From the NCBI RefSeq assembly GCF_002502735.1, contig NZ_DAQC01000010.1, forward strand, positions 1,388 through 24,000: a stretch of 22,613 nucleotides of DNA, read 5' to 3'. The DNA is from Methanoregula sp. UBA64. GTDB taxonomy: Archaea; Halobacteriota; Methanomicrobia; Methanomicrobiales; Methanospirillaceae. Positions 13,829 to 20,421 of the stretch are shown piece by piece. Position 1 is the stretch's first letter, and every line of letters starts with the position of its first letter. Made by a program: the position numbers and the translations under genes. Under the pieces are notes generated by a model. The model was given only the letters and a program-made list of their open reading frames with translations. It searched no databases and was not told the origin of the DNA.

Positions 13829-13900
13829 ATGGGGGCTGATGCCCCCATACCCCCGCAAGTGAGGAGTGCCGCCGCCCCCGACGGGGCGCCCCCGCGGCGG
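13829..13900. repeat. Two further GC-rich hairpins
   Basis: ATGGGGGC (13829-13836) and GCCCCCAT (13841-13848) pair perfectly across a 4-nt loop. CCGCCGC (13869-13875) and GCGGCGG (13894-13900) form a second stem. No gene is visible from 13362 to 14127 beyond these hairpins, the repeats and the promoter of the next gene. Confidence 0.55.
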
Positions 13901-14098
13901 ATCAGTGATGGAAAACGCATCTTAATTCGTTCCCTGCCCCACGATGTCCCGGCGGGGTCATGGGATAGAGAGTCCATATATGAGGGTATAGACAAAATCA
14001 CAGGTCAAAATTAACGATACTTAATTTGGAAAGTAGAGACCTAGTCAATATCGATTATAATAATACTCGCGTATTATACAGCTTAAAATCAAAATGTG

Positions 14099-14109
14099 TA
14101 TATATAAAA
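14099..14109 (+). promoter_or_regulatory. TATA box of the HsdR_N-like gene
   Basis: TATATATAAAA ends 18 nt before the ATG at 14128. The predicted start of transcription falls at or next to that ATG, so the mRNA is probably leaderless. No Shine-Dalgarno sequence is present, which agrees. Confidence 0.55.
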
Positions 14110-14127
14110 ACGAACTCCCATTACAAC

Positions 14128-15228
14128 ATGGACTTTATCGATCAGATTAAAACTCATGCAAAAACTATTCAGAACCTAAAAGAAAAAATTCAAACCGAAG
14201 AGGGTACGAAAAATGCCCTAATTATGCCATTTATCACAATTTTGGGCTATAATGTTTTTGATCCGGATGAAGTAAATCCCGAATATGTTGCAGATGTCGG
14301 AACAAAAAAAGGTGAAAAGGTTGATTATGCAATTTTAAAAGACGGAAAACCCTGTATTTTGATTGAATGTAAGGCTATTAATTCCGATTTGAATAAAGAA
14401 CAGGCATCGCAATTATATCGATATTTTTCTGTAACTCCTGCGAGAATCGGCATACTTACAAATGGGATAATTTATCGCTTTTTTACTGACCTTGAAAAAG
14501 AAAATACAATGGATGTCAAACCATTTTTGGAAATTAATTTGTTAGATATCAAAGAACCATTAATTGAGCAGCTTAAAAATTATACAAAACAGGGTCTTAA
14601 TCTCGATGAACTTCACGATACTGCAACTCAATTGAAATACACTAAAGAAATTATTCAGATTGCCAACAAAGAATTTTCTGAACCGTCTGAAGATTTTGTC
14701 AAGTTTTTTGCACAACAGGTTTACCCCAGAAAACTAACTCAAAAAGCACTTGAAAATTTCTCTGCGATAACCAAAGAATCGTTAGACCAATTTTTATCTG
14801 AAAAAATTAATGAGCGATTAAAGTCCGCCATGAAACCTGAACCCTCTAAAACACCAGATGTGCAATCTCCTGAAAACAAACCCGTTGTAGAACCGACAGA
14901 TGTGATTGTAACAACTGAAGAAGAGTGGGAGGGTTACTATTTCGTCAAAGCAATTTTACACGATGTGATTGACCCTTCAAAAATTGTGATTCGGGATGCA
15001 AAATCATATTGCGCGATACTATATGAGAACAATAATCGCAGACCGATTTGTCGGTTATATTTTGACGGCAAACAAAAGTATGTGGGGGTCTTTAACAACA
15101 AAGATCGTGAAGAGACCAAGATTCCCATATCCAGTCTACAGGACATATTCACCTTGGGAGATCAATTAAAAGCAACTGTCGCAATGTATCAGATTCCTGC
15201 ACCAAAAACTCCACAAGCGCCCCAATAA
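14128..15228 (+). CDS. Orphan HsdR N-terminal-domain protein (PD-(D/E)xK nuclease-like)
   Basis: This 366-residue protein resembles the N-terminal nuclease domain of type I restriction enzyme HsdR. A long helix (residues 5-25) leads to EEGTKNALIMPFITILGYNVF, then VDYAI (Asp66) and LIECKA (Glu80, Lys82), giving the D...ExK catalytic pattern. LTNGIIYRFFTD follows. A Pro-rich linker near 225-265 precedes a separate C-terminal domain starting at WEGYYFVKAIL that I cannot name. There is no helicase part and no hsdM or hsdS nearby, so it is not a complete restriction system. Codon use and base composition are far more AT-rich than in all neighbours, which suggests transfer. ATG 14128 is chosen because of the TATA box at 14099-14109 and because similarity starts there. 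A defence role is likely but unproven. Confidence 0.75.
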   Translation: MDFIDQIKTHAKTIQNLKEKIQTEEGTKNALIMPFITILGYNVFDPDEVNPEYVADVGTKKGEKVDYAILKDGKPCILIECKAINSDLNKEQASQLYRYFSVTPARIGILTNGIIYRFFTDLEKENTMDVKPFLEINLLDIKEPLIEQLKNYTKQGLNLDELHDTATQLKYTKEIIQIANKEFSEPSEDFVKFFAQQVYPRKLTQKALENFSAITKESLDQFLSEKINERLKSAMKPEPSKTPDVQSPENKPVVEPTDVIVTTEEEWEGYYFVKAILHDVIDPSKIVIRDAKSYCAILYENNNRRPICRLYFDGKQKYVGVFNNKDREETKIPISSLQDIFTLGDQLKATVAMYQIPAPKTPQAPQ

Positions 15229-15330
15229 CCAATTTTACTTTTTTCCCTGACAATTAATTGCTAAAACTATCATTATCTCCAAGTGTCATATCGGGATTGT
15301 CAGCACCGTGGGTCCATTCGCCCATTTTCT

Positions 15331-15340
15331 TTTAATATAT
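15331..15340 (+). promoter_or_regulatory. TATA box upstream of the UPF0316 gene
   Basis: TTTAATATAT would start transcription near 15362, leaving a leader of about 55 nt before the GGAGTG ribosome-binding site at 15405-15410. The rest of the 15229-15417 gap holds no gene. Confidence 0.45.
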
Positions 15341-15417
15341 CCCTTTGTCCCATCAGATCATTTCCGTAACCTATACAACCAATCCGGTGCGATTACTGTG
15401 GTTAGGAGTGAGAAGGC

Positions 15418-15990
15418 ACGGATATAGGTACCATCTGGGCGGCGGCAGCGATCCCGATCCTGATCCTCATTGCCCGTATTGCCGAGGCAAGCCTTGAATC
15501 GGTCAGGACGATCTATATCAGCAAGGGGCACGCGAACCTCGCCGCATATGTCGGGATCGTCAAGACCGGTATCTGGCTTATTTCCACCGGGCTCGTGCTT
15601 ACGAACCTCACCCAGTACTGGAACCTCTTTGCCTACCTTGCAGGGTACGGTATCGGCACGGTGCTCGGCATGGCAATCGAGAACCTCATCTCGATCGGGT
15701 ACGTGATCGTCCGGCTCATCACCCCCGCCGACCCGCAGCCCATCATGGCCCGGCTCTCCACGCTCGGCTACGGCATGACCCGGATCGAGGGGACCGGGAG
15801 TTTTTCCGGGACCGTGAGCATCATCTTCATGATCGTCCCAAGAAAAGAACTCTCCCGGCTGCTTGCCATATTCTCAAAGGAATACCCCGACATCCTCTAC
15901 ACCATCGAGGATGTGAGAAACATCCGGGACGGGGCACGGATCTTCTATAAGGACCCCAAACGCCGGATCCTCAGTTTCTTCGGCATGTAA
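15418..15990 (+). CDS. UPF0316 (DUF5698/DUF2179) membrane protein with apparent ACG start
   Basis: This is a 190-residue protein of the UPF0316 type. Its N-terminal hydrophobic segments run AAAAIPILILIARIAEASLE, WLISTGLVL and FAYLAGYGIGTVLGMAIENL. The soluble C-terminal domain (MARLSTLGYGMTRIEGTGSFSG onward) is DUF2179-like. The function is unknown. No ATG, GTG or TTG is in frame between the upstream stop (15409-15411) and GTG 15595, which would delete two conserved membrane segments. ACG at 15418 lies 7 nt after GGAGTG and gives MDIGTIW, the expected N-terminus and the family's usual length. ACG as a rare start, an ATG-to-ACG mutation and a base error are all possible. A hairpin after its stop may terminate it. 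Confidence 0.7.
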   Translation, partial: TDIGTIWAAAAIPILILIARIAEASLESVRTIYISKGHANLAAYVGIVKTGIWLISTGLVLTNLTQYWNLFAYLAGYGIGTVLGMAIENLISIGYVIVRLITPADPQPIMARLSTLGYGMTRIEGTGSFSGTVSIIFMIVPRKELSRLLAIFSKEYPDILYTIEDVRNIRDGARIFYKDPKRRILSFFGM

Positions 15991-16015
15991 CCCTCCGTTG
16001 TCACGACCGGAGGGT
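15990..16015 (+). terminator. Hairpin after the UPF0316 gene
   Basis: ACCCTCCG (15990-15997) and CGGAGGGT (16008-16015) pair perfectly across a 10-nt loop directly at the stop codon, followed by CTATT. It separates the UPF0316 gene from msrB. The terminator role is inferred. Confidence 0.45.
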
Positions 16016-16061
16016 CTATTGCCCCCTGCTCCCTAGATCGCACGTATACGCGGGAAAGGGA

Positions 16062-16559
16062 GTGCAGGTTACGACACCAGAAACAACAAAAGACACCACC
16101 GGCACCATCCCGGTGTTTAACCTCGGGACCGACCGGGTGGAGTACGTTGAAAAGATCGTGAGGACCGATGCCGAATGGCAGGCGATCCTTACCCCGGAAC
16201 GGTATGCCGTGGCCCGCAAACAGGAGACGGAATATCCCTTCACCGGCAAATACCACGACTGTAAGGAACCGGGCATGTACCGCTGTGCCTGCTGCGGCAC
16301 GGCGCTCTTCTCATCGGAAGACAAGTTCGATTCCGGCACCGGCTGGCCGAGTTTTACCTCCCCGGTCTCCCCGCTCAATATCCGGACCGGCCGGGACCTC
16401 TCGCACGGCATGGACCGCACCGAAGTGCTCTGCGCCCGCTGCGGGGCGCACCTGGGCCATGTCTTTGACGACGGGCCCCTGCCGGCGGGCAAACGCTACT
16501 GCATGAACTCGGCAGCGCTCTCGTTCTGCCGGATGCCTGCGGAACAGTGTCCGGACTAA
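16062..16559 (+). CDS. msrB: Peptide-methionine (R)-S-oxide reductase MsrB
   Basis: This 165-residue enzyme repairs oxidised methionine (R-sulfoxide form) in the cytoplasm. The structural zinc site is complete, with Cys75 and Cys78 (CACC) and Cys124 and Cys127 (CARC). The GTGWPSF substrate-site motif is at 92-98, HLGHVFDDGP follows, and the catalytic Cys147 is in RYCMNSAALSF. There is a ~30-residue N-terminal extension, partly Thr-rich, without a signal peptide. GTG 16062 has a purine-rich GGAAAGGGA just upstream. No msrA is in the window. It may share a transcript with mntP, 86 nt downstream. A link between oxidant repair and manganese balance is possible but only suggested by adjacency. Confidence 0.95.
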   Translation: MQVTTPETTKDTTGTIPVFNLGTDRVEYVEKIVRTDAEWQAILTPERYAVARKQETEYPFTGKYHDCKEPGMYRCACCGTALFSSEDKFDSGTGWPSFTSPVSPLNIRTGRDLSHGMDRTEVLCARCGAHLGHVFDDGPLPAGKRYCMNSAALSFCRMPAEQCPD

Positions 16560-16645
16560 CCCCCCGGATCGGCTGCCGGACAGGGGGGGCCGGATATTCC
16601 GACGAGGGTTTATGGCAGATCCCGCCCCAGTCTGTACCGTATTTC

Positions 16646-17203
16646 ATGGATCTCCTCACCAGCCTCCTTGTCGGGATCGGGCTTGCGATGGACTGTTTTG
16701 CGGTCTCGCTTGCGATTGGAACCTCGGTACGATCGAACCTTGCAAAGACCGCGCTCGTGATCGCTGCAAGTTTTGGGATCTTCCAGGCCGCCATGACCGT
16801 GGCCGGCTGGGGTATCGGGGCTACCCTCTATACGGAGATCTCCGCATACGGCCCCGGTATCGCCTTCCTCCTCCTTGCCGTCATCGGGGCAAAGATGATC
16901 TACGACGGGATCCGCGGGGAGAGCGAATCGCCCCTGGCAAACCTTGCGGTCCTTCCGGTCCTTATCCTCTCGGTTGCAACGAGCATCGATGCTCTCGCCG
17001 TGGGGGTATCCCTGGGGGTCATCGGGAGCGCGGTAATCGTACCGGCGGTGGTGATCGGCCTTGTCAGTTTCGCCTTTGCGGTCACCGGGGTCCTCTGCGG
17101 GATGCGCCTTGAGAAGATCCTCGGGCACCGGACCGAGATCCTCGGCGGGGCGATCCTTGTGGCGATCGGCATTAGGATCCTCACGGGGTCCGTCCTCCTG
17201 TGA
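16646..17203 (+). CDS. mntP: Putative manganese efflux pump MntP
   Basis: This 185-residue membrane protein with six predicted helices is the usual length for MntP. The two half-repeats carry the family's acidic motifs: MDCFAVSLAIG (Asp16) in the first and SIDALAVGVSLG in the fifth-sixth helix region. MntP exports Mn2+ across the cell membrane. ATG 16646 (MDLLTSLLVGIG) is chosen because the first helix begins there; earlier in-frame codons overlap msrB and encode polar sequence. I see no convincing yybP-ykoY-type riboswitch in the short 86-nt gap. The stop is followed at once by the GGGTTTT/AAAACCC inverted repeat. Confidence 0.9.
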   Translation: MDLLTSLLVGIGLAMDCFAVSLAIGTSVRSNLAKTALVIAASFGIFQAAMTVAGWGIGATLYTEISAYGPGIAFLLLAVIGAKMIYDGIRGESESPLANLAVLPVLILSVATSIDALAVGVSLGVIGSAVIVPAVVIGLVSFAFAVTGVLCGMRLEKILGHRTEILGGAILVAIGIRILTGSVLL

Positions 17204-17218
17204 GGGTTTTTAAAACCC
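17204..17218. promoter_or_regulatory. Inverted repeat between mntP and the RNase III gene
   Basis: GGGTTTT (17204-17210), one T, then AAAACCC (17212-17218) form a compact inverted repeat directly after the mntP stop. The central TTTTTAAAA could act as the TATA element for the downstream gene (transcription from about 17238) or help end mntP transcription. The evidence cannot separate these. Confidence 0.35.
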
Positions 17219-17270
17219 CCCCGACCGTGGCATTCATGTAGTAGTCCGGACGAAACTCTGGTGAACGTCA

Positions 17271-17858
17271 ATGGAAAAGAAAGACGATATTGCCGGGATA
17301 GAACGGATCATCGGGTACCATTTTTTCGAACCCCAGCACCTGATCCGGGCCCTTACGCACCCGGCCTATGCAAACGAGCTGATCCAGCAGAACCGGATCT
17401 GCCTTACCCAGGAAGCCTACAGCACCCTCGGCGATGCGGTCTTAAAGACGAGCCTGATTTTGTTTTTGATGGAAAAAGGCATCCAGGACAAGGGCACGAT
17501 CACGCAGGTCAAAGAGCAGCTCGAGGATAACGCCTCCCTTGCCCGGATCGGCCACCGCATGAAGATAAAACGGTTTATCCGGCTCGGTCACGGGGCAAAG
17601 GATCTCTGGCGGTCCGGGGAAGACACGATCTTAGCGGACACGATGGAAGCGATCATCGGCGCAATCTTTTTGGACAGCGATGCCGGCCTCGGCGTTGTCC
17701 GCCAGTGCATCGGGGCCTGGTTCGAACCCGAGCTCGCCCGGGTCCGGCGGGACGAGCTCCCCAAAAAGAAAGAGAAGATCAAACCTCGTCCTTTCTCGAC
17801 TTCCAGACGTGCAGCACCCAGAGGAACGAAGCGGCCGTCGCCACAACGGTCGAGGTAG
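17271..17858 (+). CDS. Stand-alone ribonuclease III domain protein
   Basis: This 195-residue protein has an RNase III fold. IIGYHFFEPQHLIRALTHPAY leads to the signature region QEAYSTLGDAVL (Glu48, Asp55), then ILADTMEAIIGAIFLD (Asp123, Glu126), the second pair of catalytic acidic residues. One signature acid, the Glu usually three residues after Glu48, is Ser51 here. The double-stranded RNA-binding domain is absent. In its place is a basic tail (KKKEKIKPRP onward, Arg/Ser/Pro-rich). RNase III is uncommon in archaea. The role could be rRNA or other dsRNA processing, which is an inference. The last 80 nt overlap the 3' end of the convergent CorA-like gene. ATG 17271 has GGTGA upstream. Confidence 0.8.
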   Translation: MEKKDDIAGIERIIGYHFFEPQHLIRALTHPAYANELIQQNRICLTQEAYSTLGDAVLKTSLILFLMEKGIQDKGTITQVKEQLEDNASLARIGHRMKIKRFIRLGHGAKDLWRSGEDTILADTMEAIIGAIFLDSDAGLGVVRQCIGAWFEPELARVRRDELPKKKEKIKPRPFSTSRRAAPRGTKRPSPQRSR

Positions 17859-18888
17859 CGAGGAGCGGAATATACCACCACTGCGATCCCATCTGGCCTC
17901 CCATGACCCCGCTGCCGGCAATGGTTGCGATCGTGTTCGGGACTAAAAATGCCGTGCCGAGCACCGTCAGGTAGGCGGTGACGAGCGCAAACCGGTTGTT
18001 GAGGCTCTGGAGCTGGTTGTTGTAGATGCTCTGCATCACTTCGAGGCCCGATGCGAGCACGTTTGACATCTGCTCGGAGAGCTCGATGTGGCGCTCGATA
18101 TTGTCGGAGAGGATCCCGATCCTCCCGAGCAGTTTCTCGTCGTTGGTGATCAGGTCGGCGTCCCCGTACTGGAGCGAATTTATCACGTCTTTTGTCGCCC
18201 AGAGCACGTTTAGGTAATCGATCAAAACGTGCTTCATCCGGTAGATCCGGTGGGCAATCTGGCGTTTTGCCACTTCCTCTTCGATGAGCGACTTGCTGAT
18301 CGCATCCCCGTGCGCCTCGATCTCCCGGAGGTACTCGAAGTTCCGGTCATTGTTCTCGTCGATGATCCGTTCGAGCATCAGGGTGATCTTGTCGCAGGTG
18401 CACATCGAGCTGATACGCTTGAAAAACGGCTGGGCGTACCGCGAGAACCGGAGCAGGCGGTTGATATCCTCGGAGTGGACGGTTAGGATGAAGTTCTCCC
18501 GGATTAAGACAAAGAGCGGGTGGACCGTCATCTGGTCGTTTTTCATTGTCACGGAAGGGAGCATGATCCCGAGCTCCGTGTCGTAATCCTCGTATGCCGA
18601 GTAAAAACCGGTGGAGAGCTTGGGGATCGGGAGCTTGGTGAACCCGGCTACCTGGGCGATCTGCTCGATTGCCTGTGCATCGTCCGTGGTGCTGTAATCG
18701 ATCCAGGCGATGCTTGCCGCCGGGATTGCTGCGAGGTACTCCTCCAGCGGCCGGTTGATGATCCGGTCGATCCTGCCGTCTTTGGTGAGGGTGATGCAGA
18801 AGTTTAAGGGGGCGGCTGCCGATGCGGCCGCTGCCTGTTTTGATGAGGTGGTTTCCGGTTCCTGCGGGATCGGGGGTGTGTCCATCAT
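17779..18888 (-). CDS. CorA-like divalent cation transporter family protein lacking the GMN motif
   Basis: This 369-residue protein has CorA architecture: a cytoplasmic alpha/beta N-terminal domain (about 50-170), a long helical stalk (about 190-305) and two C-terminal membrane helices (starting FALVTAYLTVLGTAFLVPN and WWYIPLLATSTVVATAASF). True CorA has Gly-Met-Asn at the end of the first helix. Here that site reads IAGSGVMGG, with no GMN, so Mg2+ selectivity is doubtful. The first ~35 residues are Pro/Thr/Ala-rich and likely disordered. ATG 18888 (or 18885) follows GGTGAG at 18900-18895. Upstream in-frame sequence is not family-like. A TTTATACG TATA element lies on the minus strand at 18966-18959. 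Confidence 0.78.
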   Translation of the reverse strand: MMDTPPIPQEPETTSSKQAAAASAAAPLNFCITLTKDGRIDRIINRPLEEYLAAIPAASIAWIDYSTTDDAQAIEQIAQVAGFTKLPIPKLSTGFYSAYEDYDTELGIMLPSVTMKNDQMTVHPLFVLIRENFILTVHSEDINRLLRFSRYAQPFFKRISSMCTCDKITLMLERIIDENNDRNFEYLREIEAHGDAISKSLIEEEVAKRQIAHRIYRMKHVLIDYLNVLWATKDVINSLQYGDADLITNDEKLLGRIGILSDNIERHIELSEQMSNVLASGLEVMQSIYNNQLQSLNNRFALVTAYLTVLGTAFLVPNTIATIAGSGVMGGQMGSQWWYIPLLATSTVVATAASFLWVLHVWKSRKDEV

Positions 18889-19067
18889 ATCGGTCTCACC
18901 TTTCTTTCTGTGGCAGTGTGTCCTGACCTGTGCGTTAGCTGATATTGCCCGGGGGAGCGTATAAACGTAGCCGCACGCGTGGCCCGGCACACGCTACCGT
19001 CAGCTCTATCGTCCGGCAGGAGAGATCTCCGGCCACACCCTCGGGGAAGCAGAGGTCACGACACTGT

Positions 19068-20306
19068 TTACGCGGCAGGGGTTTTGTCATCCCGCCCGGT
19101 CTCCCGGACAGAGACGATGAACAGGACGCAGATAAGAAGGGCGATGACGCAGCTGGCACCGAACCCTGCGCTGTATCCTGCGGCGGTGACGATAATCCCG
19201 GTGATGACGGGGCCTGCGGTCTGGCCGATGTCCATGATCGAGGAGAGTGCCCCCATGGACGCTCCCAACTGCTCTTTTCGCGCAACGTCAGCGACATAGG
19301 CGCTCGTTGCGACCGTGGAAAGCGACATGCCCGCGCCAAAGACGGCGCTCACGACAAGGAACCCGGCAAAGGAGCCGGCAAGGGTGAGCGCTGCGGCAGC
19401 GATCCCGGTAACGGCGAGCCCGAGAACGATCTGGATCCTCTTGTCGACCCGGTCGGCGATCCTGCCAAAGAAGGGCTTGGTTGCGGCTATCACCACGACC
19501 TGCACGGCAAAGATGATCCCGGTCTGGTACGCCCCGATCCCGAGGCCGAAGAGGTAGAGGGGGAGGAAGGTCTCGACTGCCCCGAACGCGAAATAGGTTG
19601 CCATGTCCGCGAGGGCCGTGCCCCGGAGCCTGCGGTTGGCAAAGAACGTGACAAAACTCTCGCGGAATGCGGAGAACGGCAGGGTGTTTAGGGGGAGGGA
19701 CTTTTCTTCCTTGTAGAGCAGTGTCATAATAAAGACCGGCACGGCGGCAAGGAAGGCGACGATATAGACCGCCCGGTAGGGCACGAGCCCCGGGTACAGG
19801 ATGAAATATGAGATGATGGCCCCGCCGGCAAGCGGTGCGAGGGTCCGGCCGATAAGCGTTGCCGAGGAGTACTGCCCGAGCATCTCGCCTTTCGTGTCCG
19901 GGAACCGCTCGGCGATCACCGCGGAGATGACCGGCCCGAGGATGGCAGTTGCCGTCCCGTGGAAGAACCGGACCGGGATGAGCCAGACCGGTTCGGTGAT
20001 AAAGAGGTAGAGGACGGGAGCGATGAGGAATACCGCACCTGAGAGGACAAGCAGCCGCCGGCGCCCGATATGGTCCGAGATCACCCCGACCGGAAACGAG
20101 AAGAGGATCCCGGCAAGCGGGGAGAAGGCCGCAATGAGGCCGATCACGGCGCTGTCCGCCCCAATCGCGTTCGAGAAGAGGGGGAGCACCGGGTTTTTGG
20201 AGATCGTTGTCGAGAAGATGGCAAAGAACCCGAGCAGGGAGAGGTAATACATCATCCGCCGTTCTGGCGTGAATGCAAAACGGCCGGACCAGCCCGGGAA
20301 GTTCAT
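19068..20306 (-). CDS. Major facilitator superfamily transporter
   Basis: This 412-residue integral membrane protein has about 12 hydrophobic helices. The MFS motif A appears after helix 2 (GVISDHIGRRRLLVL) and in degenerate form in the second half (GRIADRVDKR), and RFFHGTATAILGPVISAVIAE resembles the helix 4-5 region. The substrate cannot be deduced; a drug- or metabolite-efflux type is the usual annotation for this size. The first ~16 residues (MNFPGWSGRFAFTPER) are cytoplasmic and basic. It is separated by 179 nt from the CorA-like gene and by 115 nt from the agmatine gene, both on the same strand, so it may be transcribed alone. Confidence 0.88.
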   Translation of the reverse strand: MNFPGWSGRFAFTPERRMMYYLSLLGFFAIFSTTISKNPVLPLFSNAIGADSAVIGLIAAFSPLAGILFSFPVGVISDHIGRRRLLVLSGAVFLIAPVLYLFITEPVWLIPVRFFHGTATAILGPVISAVIAERFPDTKGEMLGQYSSATLIGRTLAPLAGGAIISYFILYPGLVPYRAVYIVAFLAAVPVFIMTLLYKEEKSLPLNTLPFSAFRESFVTFFANRRLRGTALADMATYFAFGAVETFLPLYLFGLGIGAYQTGIIFAVQVVVIAATKPFFGRIADRVDKRIQIVLGLAVTGIAAAALTLAGSFAGFLVVSAVFGAGMSLSTVATSAYVADVARKEQLGASMGALSSIMDIGQTAGPVITGIIVTAAGYSAGFGASCVIALLICVLFIVSVRETGRDDKTPAA

Positions 20307-20395
20307 GGATACCTGTGAGATGATCTGTCTGCCGGGCTCATAAGCGTGACCCCCCGGGAACTGTTGTGAAGGGGATCCAAAAGAACCCGGGCTCT

Positions 20396-20401
20396 AAAAA
20401 A
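20396..20401 (-). terminator. Poly-T run after the agmatine fusion gene
   Basis: Six T in a row on the minus strand lie 20 nt after the stop of the fused agmatine-pathway gene, before the MFS gene. This is a plausible archaeal terminator. Confidence 0.35.
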
Positions 20402-20421
20402 CAGGCACACTCCGGAGGGGA

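Noticed and set aside
16560..16645. Mn-sensing riboswitch upstream of mntP
   Set aside because: The gap is only 86 nt and I could not find a conserved yybP-ykoY-like core. Such riboswitches are bacterial in the cases I know.
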